From Branchiostoma floridae (taxonomy: Eukaryota > Chordata > Leptocardii > Amphioxiformes > Branchiostomatidae), in assembly GCF_000003815.2 (NCBI RefSeq), contig NC_049993.1:9977050-10041049 (forward strand): a DNA stretch of 64,000 nucleotides, read 5' to 3'. The notes beneath the pieces were generated by a model. The model was not told the origin of the DNA, made no database searches, and worked only from the letters and a program-made list of their open reading frames with translations. Made by a program: the position numbers and the translations under genes. Below, one piece after another: positions 22,774 through 34,793 of this stretch; the first letter of the stretch is position 1, and every line of letters begins with the position of its first letter.

Positions 22774-24057
22774 CACACAGACACACACACACAGAGACTC
22801 ACAAGCACAAAACATAACCATAGCCATTCTGGCACTGTCGCTATATTTGGGTGTAATGGTTACGTCATGCCCAAGCCTATAGTGTAAGATTGACAAGAAG
22901 TGACCCCAAAGGTCATAGTTGCTGCAAAAGAGGTCAACACGACTATGAACCAGACGATACGATTACAAGAAAATTGTTTATAGGGACAGTACATTATACA
23001 TGATGGGGTGTATACATGCTATGTACACATAAGATTTAATAATCTGTAGACCAAGAATAAGGGCAACTAGGGGGCCCAAACTTATGTTACTAACTCCTGA
23101 GCATAAGAGCTATCTAACACCCAAAACTCGTGGCCATACCATGTTCAGAAGATGGAAAACACACCCGGAAGTTGCGCTGCAGTACCAGGGGAAGCCGCTA
23201 GGGGGCCCATTATCGCACTTCCCCTTCGTTTCCCAGACCCCTACCNNNNNNNNNNNNNNNNNNNNNNNNNNNNNNNNNNNNNNNNNNNNNNNNNNNNNNN
23301 NNNNNNNNNNNNNNNNNNNNNNNNNNNNNNNNNNNNNNNNNNNNNCCACCAAATACGAGCTGCATCCGTCGAAGTCTTCTCGAGTTATGCTGTCCGCAGA
23401 CAAAAGTTTGCAAATTAAACCAGCGCCCGCACTTCCATGAAAGCCACTAGGGGGCCCAAACTCGCAGCAATCACTCCCTGCTTTAAGGGCTCCCTAACGC
23501 TCAAAAATCACGACCGCAGCATGTCCGGAACGCGAGATATCAAGCATGCAGGTCCCGCTGCAGTACCTTAGCAAGCCGCTAGGAGGCCCATTATCGAACT
23601 CGACCTTCGTCTTCCACACCCCTACCCACCCACCAAATATCAGCCGCATCCATCGAAGTCCTCTCGAGTTATGCTGCTCACAAACGGGGAGAACCACACC
23701 ACCAAACCGAAAACATAACCTTAGCCATTCTGGCAAAGGTAATAAAATGACTGGGAGAATATGTATGAAAAGGCTCGGTGAGGACCACAACGCTAGTCGA
23801 CAAGTCTCAATAGACAATTTCTGTTCGTAGGATTTTAGACAGCATTGAAAGTAAACGTAATTACTCATCAGAACCACATACCACAGTAGTCATCGCTGAT
23901 GTGTGTGTTGATGTGCCATTGTTTGTTCTAAGCCCGCAGAGGCGTGTCTCCCGTTGAGGCTCAGAAGCTGAAGGCGCTGTTGGCCCGCCGCCAGGCTGAG
24001 ACTGGACGCCGTGAAGTGGAACCCCCGAGCTCGGGAGGGAGAGGCCGCGTCAAATGA
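20996..24057 (+). CDS. Small secreted basic peptide precursor, tandem copy 2
   Basis: Coding exons 20996-21113 and 23933-24057 (TGA), phase 1, giving 80 aa. Residues 1-24 are identical to copy 1. The variable stretch is Gly-rich (FVGGGGRGGKAIMKER), without cysteines. The second exon reads RRGVSPVEAQKLKALLARRQ, then AETGRR and an acidic/Gly-Arg tail (EVEPPSSGGRGRVK). The intron is 2.8 kb, filled with ATTATGCAAAT-type repeats and a 100-N gap. The 3'UTR exon starts at 24673 and AATAAA is at 25093-25098. No TATA-linked first exon like that of copy 1 is visible; an acceptor CCACAG sits one base before the ATG. Confidence 0.72.
21500..23245. repeat. Dispersed AT-rich repeat (ATTATGCAAAT / ACCAAAAATCATGACGATCC family) with (CA)n tract
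   Basis: Several internal repeats of 'tacataccaaaaatcatgacg' and 'attaattatgcaaat' at a spacing of about 250 bp (21590-22450), then AGCCGCTAGGG-type segments and a (CA)n run at 22733-22793. The same family recurs at 23346-23740, 29500-29860, 36580-37030, 47190-47560 and 50975-51732. Non-coding; it fills the intron of peptide copy 2. Confidence 0.8.
23246..23345. other. Assembly gap of 100 N
   Basis: Exactly 100 undetermined bases, the usual placeholder for a gap of unknown size. It lies inside the dispersed repeat within the intron of peptide copy 2, so the real intron length is unknown. Confidence 0.99.
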
Positions 24058-24672
24058 ATGGCAAATAGGTGAAGAAAATCTTTAAAAAAATCTACTTGGT
24101 CTTTTCGTTTCAAGATGCTGCAACTCCCCGATTTATTTAACCAACCACCTAACAACAACCGTCTATAGGCGGCAGAATTTTTCAGGGTCTGTCGGGTCAT
24201 CGAAAACACAACATACCAAGGCTTAGTTTATCAGATACAGCAGGCTTGGTCTGGGCATGTTTTGGTTTCTTTGCATGCGTATCGCTGGCGGTGGGCAAAA
24301 GGTGACAGTTAGAAATGTGAAAACTTGTTTCATGGAATACATCGTTGGTCATCAGGAGGAGCTGGTCAGACCTCCAATGGGACAATGAAATGGTACAGAT
24401 GTAAAAAAGGATGAGCAATCGTTTTGTTTGAAAGTTACCCGAACTCACCGCTTTGTTAAATGAACCATGTAGTGCATGCCTTAGGGGCAGGTACGGACAT
24501 AACGATGTTAATCTTCAAGCAGATATGGCTTGTTTTGTACTCATTGTATAGATTCTTTGTGTGTGTATAGTTGGTGGTGAGCAAAAGGTATGCCAGCTTA
24601 TTTGTGAGAACTTGGATTCTTGAATACATCGTCGGTACGCACTCGTAGTTTGTTGTGTCTGTCTCTTTGCAG

Positions 24673-25110
24673 GGCAGTCTGGGTGATCACATGACCATCA
24701 CGTCACCTGCAGTCAAGCTCTGTCAAGCTGCTTTTTGCAGACACCTATAACATTGCTTTAGTAGCTGCCGCTTAACAGAAAATGTTTTTAGTTTTGACTT
24801 TGACTGATGACAAAGTTTTACGTCTATGTTTGTTTACGTATGCTACGACATAGGCCACCAAAGGCAACACGACAAATCAAACGTTCGTTTATAGAAATCA
24901 TTAACTATAGACGAATTTTTGTAACAGCAGCAAAGTATGCATTCGTCTTTGTAGAATATGTATAAGATCATGGGTCTGTTATGTAAAACGTACATACATC
25001 CGTTTAGCTACGTCACAGTCTCAGTTTATGGTAGGATTTTAGTAGATGCTAAGTAGATGCCTGGAGCTGTCTGTACTGCGATGGAAACTGCAAATAAAAC
25101 CTTGAAACTG
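24673..25110 (+). other. 3'UTR exon and poly(A) site of secreted-peptide gene 2
   Basis: An acceptor CTCTTTGCAG before 24673, sequence homologous to 18653-19055 (GGCAGTC...CATGACCATCACGT), and AATAAA at 25093-25098. Confidence 0.65.
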
Positions 25111-25501
25111 CAAGAAACTTGTTTTCCCTTGCGTTAGATCATGCACTATTTGTAGACCCTTGTCCTTTTCTGATGACTGAATTCTTAATTTTTTTTTTGA
25201 CTCCTCACGTTATTTTATAATGATAATCATATGCACTTGTTTTTATTCCGAGCGAGCTCGCCGGAGTGAGTGAGAGTGAGAGTTTTATCAAGGACGTTAT
25301 ATATCCTTGTTTTTATATGGGAAAGTTGACCATACCAAGGATGTCTAAAGACATTAACTCTCTGCTTGATGCAATATTCATGCTTCTATCAGCATTTGAC
25401 TAAGGGGCGAGGCATTTGTCAGACTCTGAGGGCCTCAGAGAACCCTGTACAGGAAATTTTGTGCGTCACGGACTAACAAAACCGGAACATCAACATTTTA
25501 A

Positions 25502-26463
25502 CCCTCAAACCACCGTATAGGGTCAAAACTGACCCCAGGCGTATAACATTGAGTGCCATTATGGCATTTCTGGTCGAAAACAAATTTCCTTCCATGAGTT
25601 TGTTTGTATATATGTCCTTTAACTTCTTACACGTTTTACCGAGATTGGCTCATTATTAATTAAGTTATCCTAGAAAGTTTGTGCATGGTCCAGTGGGGTC
25701 AAAACTGACCCCAGCATTTTTTCAAACAAACTTTTGCGACCCACACCTAAACTACTTATCGTAGGATCACGAAATTTTCAGAGAATGATGTACATGTAAG
25801 CCAAAATTAATATAACAACTTTTGTGCCATTATCATGTTATATGACGACATTATGACGTCATCTAGGTAATCTCGGCCGCCATCTTGGATTTTGGCTGAT
25901 GACGTCATCAGATTAGCATAAATAATGAATAATGAGTCATGAAATTTACGTTGAATTTCATAAGATGTGATAAACAACTGTTATTTGCTAAGAAAACCTT
26001 AAAACTTAAATGTTTAATACAAAGTTAGAAAATTTCGAAATAAATATGTCTGTCGGAATTCCGTTGCCATGGCAACATGAAAAATGATGAACATACTTTG
26101 TTCACTGAAAATGTTTGCCTTTAACATTTTCTAAAAAGTTACCAAGTTTGGTGGGCCTAGCGTAAGCCATTAAGGCGCTATACGGCATTGAAGTTGGTAC
26201 AGGCATCAAAAACCTCCTTCCAGGTCTGAATAGCATTGGTGCAAAATGTGGTCCTCATGATCTTTTGCATAAATTATGATAATGAGCTACAAGAATTCTC
26301 ACCTAATCATGTCAGACTGTCCCACATATATTATTGAAACTATTCATATGTACAAATCACAAAAAGAGCCACACAAAAAACTGTATTTGTACAAAACGTT
26401 TTGGGGTCAGTTTTGACCCCATACGGTAATCTACGTCACAAAAAAGCTACGGTGGTTTGAGGG
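25502..26463. mobile_element. piggyBac-like non-autonomous element flanked by TTAA
   Basis: 962 bp between TTAA at 25498-25501 and TTAA at 26464-26467. The ends are CCCTCAAACCACCGTA and TACGGTGGTTTGAGGG, exact inverses, followed inwards by GGGTCAAAACTGACCCC and its inverted counterpart (GGGGTCAGTTTTGACCCC), which are themselves near-palindromic. TTAA target sites and CCC ends are piggyBac hallmarks. No transposase frame. It lies between peptide copies 2 and 3. Confidence 0.9.
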
Positions 26464-27018
26464 TTAAAGGTAGTCATTCTACAGGAGAATTCTGGCTAGT
26501 ACGTACGTCGCAACTTTTTAACAGTTTTTTTTTAGTTTTAACTACGTCTTCCTTCGTTTTACTTGGATTATTCTCGTGAAAGCCCGACCACATTCGTACC
26601 ACGATCACAAACTAATGGAATTCTTCGGACAGTCTTGCAAATGTCGCTCAAAATTCAGCTCTCTTTTCAGGAAAATTCTTTCCTAGATCATTGTCTGTGG
26701 TTTGTTCTGTCACAGCCTGCTTCAAACTATACATTAAAATCGTACGACGTCCTAGGACGGATGATGCCATGCATATTTCTCTGTCGCATTCAATGCAACT
26801 TCATAGCTCCATAGAATTCATATTAGCAGACAGAGGGTATACTGGAGACAGCTGTGGTCGTGTCGTGAAAAAACGCACAGATCAGATCGATCCTTATCGA
26901 CCTTTTGTCTTACTTTTGCCGCAAATTCTACAACAGAAGAATCGTGTGACAAATCTCAGACATACAGGTTGTAAATCCAGACACTTTTATCATGATGTTT
27001 TATTGTTTGTTCCACAAG

Positions 27019-27808
27019 ATGAAAACGACGCTGGTGTTGCTTCTTGTCGCCTTGGTCATCTCGTCTGAGATGATGACTGCGGACAGCTTCGTTGCTGGCG
27101 GTGCGGGTACTATCCCTATAGGAAGAGCTTTCAAGGAGCCCAATCCTGATGCCCGACTGTTTTCAGGGCCTACACATGCCAGCTCCGTGGCTCCAGGGCA
27201 AACTTGCATGTCACAGAAGAAATTTCGCCATGCCCCCGTCAGCAGCTGCAGGGCCTGATGCAGGTGCCTGTGATGAACGTTCTTCGGTAACATGCATGTT
27301 GGCCCTGTAGACGAGGAGTTTCTCGGGCCTGGGTAGGCCCTGGGATCAGTTTGCTATCATCTTCATCGTTTTTCGTTTACATTTTGAACTTCTACCAGGC
27401 TCCATGCGTCGCTGGAAAAGTAAAAGAATTAGGCCGAAAACTGTTTTCCTTTGTCAGGCATTTTACTTTTATGGTATGTTACCTGTATTTGGGGGAATTT
27501 CTACATTTTGCAAACTGTACTCCTCGGTAAGCTAACTCCTCTGGCATGTTGTTTGTCTTCTTAGTAAATTTTTACTTTTTCCCAGCGATCTGTTGAGTCT
27601 GGTAGAAGCAGAGATTTGAACAATTCACCAAGAACACGTAGTCATTGCTGAGATGTCTATTGAAGTATCATGTTTTCTGCCAGCCCGCAGAGGCGTGTCT
27701 CCCGTTGAGGCTCAGAAGCTGAAGGCGCTGTTGGCCCGCCGCCAGACTGAGACTGGACGCCGTCAGTATGAAGCAGGACCTCCGGGACCTCAAGCTCCAC
27801 AGTGGTGA
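27019..27808 (+). CDS. Small secreted basic peptide precursor, tandem copy 3 (splice donor lost)
   Basis: The first exon starts at 27019 with the same 24-residue signal region. In copies 1 and 2 it ends GAGCGAG/GTTAG; here the donor is replaced (GAGCCCAATCC...) and the frame runs on to a stop at 27258, giving an 80-residue product without the basic helix. The second exon is intact at 27684-27808 (RRGVSPVEAQKLKALLARRQ... ending QAPQW then TGA). Weak upstream donors in the right phase (for example GGCG/GTGCGG near 27099, or GCGG/GTACTA near 27105) could rescue splicing. The acceptor before the ATG has also changed from CACAGG to CACAAG, which moves the AG by one base. It is either a decaying copy or one with a new product. 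Confidence 0.5.
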
Positions 27809-28393
27809 AAGATGAGAACACGCGTACGGTGAGAAGTAGCACAATTGTTCTAAATGGGACTTCCCATAATTTTTGTACATCTCTCTTTGGTCAATTTGTT
27901 TGAATCAAAGGTGCTCCACTCCCTGCTTCGTTTAGGCTGCAACGATATATATGTGTGCACTTGTTAGTTGCAAATAAACCAGTCATTCATTCGTTAGATA
28001 TATCGTCTATATTACCTTGTTATACGTTTGAGGGTCCAACCGGGTAATTAACATGTTGTTTTTATGCTTTTTCGGACGTGGCCCCGTAGGACACCCTACG
28101 GACAAGGGGCCATTTTAGGGCACGAATGGGCCCTTTGTTTTCTTAATTGACATTTGAGACCAACACAGGACCCGGCGATATAATAAAACAGAAGCCATCA
28201 CCTAATCGTGAAAACACCGAAAGGTATACCCGCGGTACCCGGCAGTGGGCAGTGGGCGGGCTTGATTTGTGCGATCTTAGCAGCTTTTGTGCATTGCTGG
28301 TGGCAAGTATTAATCGTAACAAGTTCGTTTGTGAAAACTTTGGTTATTAATTTCATCAGTGTAATAAAGTCTGTTGTGTCTCTGTCTTTGCAG

Positions 28394-28700
28394 GGCAGTC
28401 GGAGTGACCACATGACCATCAGGTGACCTGCAGTCAAGCTGTGCCAAGCTCCTATTTGCTCATAAGCTCCTCAATCATCAACTACATGTATGCTAATTTC
28501 TGTAACAACGGCAAAGTTAACCTACTAGTATTTGTCTTTGTAGTACATGTATAAGATCATGGGTATGCTATGTAAAGCGCACATACAGCCATTTAGCTAC
28601 GCCACAGTATTCTGTGATAAAGATTTGAGTTAAGTTCTGGAGCTGTCTGTGCTGATATCTTGTGATGGAAACTGAAATTAAATCCATGAAACTACAAGAA
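28394..28700 (+). other. 3'UTR exon and poly(A) site of secreted-peptide gene 3
   Basis: An acceptor CTTTGCAG before 28394, followed by the conserved GGCAGTCGG... segment. The poly(A) signal is the variant ATTAAA (28677-28682) instead of AATAAA. If the donor at 27804/27805 (AGTG/GTGAAA) is used, the frame continues into this exon and stops at 28415. Confidence 0.55.
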
Positions 28701-30613
28701 CCTTGTGTTATTTTGCGTAGGATGATGTGCACTTTGTAGATCTCACAATGATGACTGCCCTCTCAATTCTGCTTTCTTGTCACTCTCGTTTTTTTTACAT
28801 TTCAATGAGAGCGAGTGAGATAACTACAGGTACAGAATATCTCTACTAGTATATTAATCTAACAGTATCGCTCGATACATGATATGGTTGACATGATGAA
28901 TTAATCAATGAACGTATGAACGAACTTTATTTGTACATGGTACAAAGTATGGCACCAATACCAAAGCACTCAATACAATAATAGTGTATTCTGAAGTCTA
29001 TTTACTATAGAAATATGGATGTAAATGGCGTATACTAACAAACTGTTACAATGCAATCTCGGAGCTTTGTTTGGCTTTCTTGTCCTTATCAAATTGACGA
29101 TTTTGTACAAATTAGCATTTCCAAAAAAAAAAAAAGAAAAAAGTTCGCGACTCTGTCAACAGTTCCACAAAGTTACACCAAAGTTCTAGTCTGCAAACTT
29201 CCTGTTAGGAATATCACGCGCAGCAGTTTTTGTTGATACACTTTTGACGTAACCTGTAAGGGATCGTCCACTATACTATAAAACAGGGTGTTGTCTCTTC
29301 ATCCTCTCGCGTTATTTGATCAAGGTAGTGGGGTAGTCTATGTGGGGTATAACGTGTACGTACTAATATGAAATACCAGTGGACTTCCGATACCCCCCAA
29401 ACTGAATCCTTTGTAGAGAAATGGATACTTGTTTTGAGTATCACCCATTCACAAGTTTTCGTCGATGATAAGGTCCAGGTTCAGGTCAGTATTTATTTGC
29501 ATTATTAATGTTAGCCATCTACATACTAAAAATCATAACAAACCATCGACGACTCTTATTGTTGAGTTATCATTCTCCAAAAGCAGAACAAAAACACCCA
29601 CTGCAGTTCTAAAGAAAACAAAATTACAAAACATATTCCCCGCTCCAAGAACTATCTACCCGCAAAAGCACAACCGCAACAGCAGCACTAAACGCACCAA
29701 TCAGGCGGCTCATTATAGAATTTTACTTTCCTTTTCACGACCCTACCTGTCCACCGAATATCATACAGAACCATCCACAGGTTCTCGAGTTATGCAGTCC
29801 ACAAACACAGACACGCAAGCACACACGAGCACACACACATATAGTAGGGGAGACGCAGCCATTAACATTTTCCCCAGTAATACATGCAATCCAATGGGGA
29901 AACAAATATTTTATGCAATTATCTCAAGAATAAAAAGTTCAAGCCATACAAACTTTAAACCCTCAAATTATAGCCTACTATGTCCAGTCTCATCAAATTC
30001 ATTTGCCAGAATTTCTATACGGCTAGTCTTTAGATACACCCCCCCCCCCAACTGGTTAATGGTCATTACTTATATACGATTCAACAAGTTTAGGGTCTTT
30101 CTTACCACTGCCACCCCCCAAATACCCAGATTTAACAAATAATCCCACCAAGAAAGGCTTTTCAATGGTTTAAAGCCTTGTTTTTATTTTAGCTCTATCT
30201 CTCACCGGGGACTCTAGGCGCAGGCGCTAATTGTTGTGTCTCCCCAGTACACGTACACACAAACCGTGACACGCAAAATCTACTTCCATTTTTCCATGGA
30301 GGGGAGAAAATGTGCTGAAGTTAGACCTATACAGTTCAGCAATTGAGTCGAAAAACTTAAAACACCCCCCTCGCTGACTTGGAAGTGACTCTATATTTAC
30401 CTTACATTCTATAAGAAATCTTCAAAGCATCAAAATGTTCACAGGGTCAGAAATGTAGAAAGTCTTTTTTTCACCATGGTGAAGCTAGGTGTCAGGTAAA
30501 AGATTATATTCTTTGCCAGCGGCCGTCGAAAAAAGGCTAGGCTTGGCAGGTACAACATTTCCAATGGGCCAAACACATTTTGTCAATATTTTCTAAATGG
30601 CACAAAGTTGTAG
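28701..30613. other. Intergenic region with repeats
   Basis: Holds a segment related to the GGTACC-rich hAT family near 29380-29490 and a copy of the ATTATGCAAAT/CA-tract repeat family at about 29500-29860. No gene signal. The long open frame at 29465-30142 lies in the repeat and is not supported. Confidence 0.45.
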
Positions 30614-30787
30614 TCTCCAAGCAGATCCATCGGTGCCTTAGAGATAATATCAAAGCTGGCTAAGGAGTATAGCCGGCTAAAGGGAGATAGCCGGCCAAGG
30701 GAGTCAAACGGGCACCTGGTGCCGCTATACTAAGTCCCTGGCCAGCTTTGATACTATTTCTAAGGCACCGTAGGATCTGCTTGGAGA
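30614..30787. mobile_element. MITE with TCTCCAAGCAGATCC terminal inverted repeats, best copy
   Basis: 174 bp. The left arm TCTCCAAGCAGATCC..CGGTGCCTTAGA..TA.TATCAAAGCTGGC is mirrored by the right arm ending GGATCTGCTTGGAGA; the arms are about 50 bp and nearly identical. The inner part repeats AGCCGGC motifs. Its relatives are at 4173-4315 and 19619-19746. It lies about 160 bp beyond the P450 stop codon. Confidence 0.88.
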
Positions 30788-30944
30788 TAAACAAAGTGAA
30801 AGTCTTTGTGTTTTTGCCGTTTTGATTTGCAGCAATTAGTACATATTGATAGAATTTCCCATGTCAGCGACGTGCTAGCTTGTTATATAAGAAAAATTAT
30901 GTATATTTATCAAACTGTGTATTTAACATTTTGAGACAGCGACA

Positions 30945-33900
30945 CTAAGCCAGTGGCTCAGCGACGAGGTCAAAATTCTTAGGCGAATGGGTGAGACCGT
31001 TCATCCCTGTGGTGGTAGGCTTGGCAGCGCCCTCTGGCAGTTTGAAGGTGAAGTGCTGCAGCAGGGACGTGAAGAACACGAAGAGCTCCATCTCTGCCAG
31101 CTGCTTCCCAAGGCAAATGCGTGGGCCTACAAAAGATTGCAGGGTTAACTGTACATAAACGAAAGGAGAAAAATGACATCTTATGTTGTCTGGACATCAG
31201 GAGACAAGTCTTAGAGAAAGTACACTGGCCTTACTTTCATAGCACCTAGGACATATACAGTCAAACCCTTAATGATAAGTGACGATCATCAAAAGAAGCT
31301 CGAAGAAGAACCATATGCCGGTCATAATATCGGAGCTACTACTAGTAGTTAGTGGGGGTCTTAAGCATAAAAGTCTCTCATGATCAACTAAGTCCTTTCT
31401 AAATTTAGTTAGTTCCTTGAGAAAGCTTGCAGATATATGTATCTTTTTATTCAAATATTTGACCATTGTATATGCATTCGGTTCCATTTTTAATAAAATG
31501 GTCTCCACGTAACAAGACCTGAAGGTCACTTCAAGGTGTGAACCTAAGGCCACTCCAAGGTTACGGGTTTAACCGTTACATTGTAACCGTAACAGCCTCT
31601 CTTCGCCCTATGTCAGAAACATTATGATTGAGACCAGCCCAATTGCTCACTAAGAGTTGCCAACTGACCCAATAGGTGAAGCAGGGGTTAGGAAGGCTGC
31701 TCGAGAAGTTCCCTAACCCATAAGCCAGAATGGTTCGATCCACTCAAATCGGGAAGGTCCCCTACTCTTTTCGGCGTGGCGTGCTCGGGGTGTGGCTCTC
31801 CCAGAACACGGTATCTATCCGAGGGACGTCCCTAGCATTTTTCAGTGAAGTGAGGAAAGCCATGTAAAGTGCCTTTCCCATGCAATGGCACAATATCGGA
31901 GACATGGCAGGTTTCGAATCTCTTGGGCCTGAGCCCAAAGCGCTGACGAATACGCCACGCGATCTCACAAAGGTCCATATCTTTGAACCCTACCTAGGGC
32001 TCCTTGTGGGTACCGGGCTATTTTTGGAGCTCGGCCGGGGCGCTGGATTTGCAGTCCAAACCAACCCTTGGCCAGATGACACATTGACGCCGAAGTCGAA
32101 TAGTAGAGAGGTACTGTCACAGTGGCGGCGGCACAGTGGGGGGCAGTGGGGGCAGTCGCCCCCACAAAAATATGTTGTGGGGGCATGGCCCCCACAAAAA
32201 ATCAAGCTGAAACCCATCTGTATATTTTCACCAATAGAAATTTCATAAACCTAGCTAGTCCACCAGCAAAATTTGCCCCAGAAAATGCAGGAAATGGTGT
32301 TTCAAGGGGTCCAGATTTTAAATTTTCCAAAACCTATCTTGAGACGGCCCGTGCCTAAAGCGCTGGACAAGGTGAAAATGTATTGGGGGAGTGTCGGCGT
32401 TGACACGGACCAAGCATCCCTCTTCCTGTTCTTTGTTCTATTCCTGGTAAAAGGCATATCCCTCTTACCATGTTTTTTTTTACCGGGAATAGAACAAAAT
32501 ACAGGAAGGGGGATGCTTGGTCCGTGTCATCGAGTAGGCTTATGATAATTAGTGAAAGGGTGCGTCGTCACGGTAGGCGGTCTGTGATGTCACGACATGA
32601 ACTCCACTCGGCATAGCCAGGCGCAACACCGGACGCGATAAGTTGGGCCTTCAGGCCTCCACATGCTCACAAATCTATCACCAATATTTTGCCCCCACAA
32701 AAGAAATTTGCTGCCGCCGCCTCTGTGTCGGTATCCGGTAGTCTACCTGGACAAAACTTGTGGCTCCAGAACCCAGCCTTGGGGTACATCCCTTACGAAT
32801 AGCGGAACAAATGTGACAGTAGCATTAACCGTTCATGTCTCGCTCGCCCCTTGTACATGTCAAGCAGCGACCCTGGCGTAAAGGACATGATCATCGCTGC
32901 ATCGGTGCTAACCTTTTAGCAAATCAAATACCCTTTCGTTTTTTTGCTGGTTGAAAGTTACCGACCAATCACGTTACCTCTTGGTTGTAGCTGACAACGT
33001 GATTGGCTGGCTAGCGGATGGCAAGGACTACAGCAGCAAGAAGGCTGACACATACATGTACAAGTGGCTGAACATGACCAAGCATGAGAAGGTGATCTTA
33101 CCAATACCAAACGGCATGACGTGGTCGTCCCTCTGGTACTGCCCCTGAGCGTCCAAGAAGCGGCCAGGGTCGAACATTCCGGGGTTCGGGAAATGTTCTG
33201 GGTCGTGGTGGACGGACCACAGGTTGGGCTGTAAAACAAGACAAACACATGGACAAATCATTTATTATCATCCGATATCGGGCCCGTCGCTTGTGTAATC
33301 GAATTAGCAATGACCATGGCGTATTGACATGCGATCCGTTTCACCACTCAAGACTTGGCCAGCTGTCGTCAGTAAATCTTATCATCACTTGTTATAAACA
33401 TGGAACGTGATTGGTTGACAAATTTCCCTCTAAGGCGTTGCTGATTGGGTATTACTTAATTAAACGCAAAGAGAGATCGCAAGCCTATACGTCAGGATTT
33501 TTTTCATATGCACAATCTGCTGGCCTAACATCAACAGTAGTCTCCAAAAATTGAATACAGTAGTGCCAAACGAAAAGAAGCAAACTTAAAACGCTTTTGT
33601 TTGTATATATATATGTAAATCAGACTCAGACAAATGGCTTACCAGAACCAAAGTGCCTTCGGGAATGTCGTATCCATGGAAACTGGTGTCACGTGATGTG
33701 GCGTGAGTGACGCCTGTCGGCAGGATGGTGCCGATGCGAGCCACCTCGGTCAGGACGGCCTCAGTGTATGGCATCTGGGCACGGTGGGCGGTAGACGGCG
33801 GCTTGTCGTGTCCGAGCACGGAGTGGATCTCCTCTTGAACCTGTACAGTAAGCATGTCGTGACATTAAGAACATAGGAAAAGAGAACATTTCAACATGAA

Positions 33901-34728
33901 AGAAACTCTCTTTAAAATGAACACGTGACTGTAAGTCAGGCCCTTAAAAAAAGAGTTAAAGGTGACATGAAGGCTGTACCGTCCTCTGTACATTTTAATG
34001 ACTTTGTTCATCATTATCTCCAAGGATGGGTGCATCAGTTTATACCTTTGTTTGGATGTCAGGGTTGAGAATCATGTACAGAAACGCCCAATACAGGGTA
34101 GTGGAGGTGGTTTCTGCCCCGGCGATGAACAAGTCAAAGAGCACCCTCTCTGTGTACTCGTCAGTGAACGTGGTCTCTTCGTCGTTCTCGCGAGATTTGG
34201 TTTCCCTGACGTACGAGTCGATGAGGTCCCGGATGTCATTGGAATCGAACGTCTTCTTGTGGGAGTCCATCTCCTCTCGGAGGTAGGCTCTGATGGTGCC
34301 TACGAGGTCTATCAAAACTTGTGGGCCTTTTCCCATTCCTGGAACACGTCGCAAAAATGGGAAAAATACGGCAATTTGGCCAAAAACGTTTAAGGAAAAT
34401 GCTCGGTCAAGAACGTCCATCAAGCGTGTGAACTTGTCGTCGTTATATTCGAACCTAGTGAGAAGATAAACAAAAAGATGACTGTAGTGGTATCTTGAAT
34501 GGCATAAGTGATATGGACCTGACTGTAATGATGAACAATAGAGAGAGAGAGAAAGAGAACTGGTTTATTTATTAAACACACACAAAGTCATGTACAAGAT
34601 CGTAGTCCTAAGACTAAATTGCCTCGTACTAAGTACACAAGAGATTATAATGGAAAGCCCTGCCTAAGTGCAATAATCAAAACATAATCATCACAATTCC
34701 CACTCAGCTGTACAATTTAAAAGTGTGG

Positions 34729-34793
<65 letters not shown>

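Noticed and set aside
29465..30142. 225-codon open frame on the plus strand
   Set aside because: It runs through an AT-rich dispersed repeat with a CA tract, has biased Ser/Thr/Lys/Asn composition and no domain or splice context.
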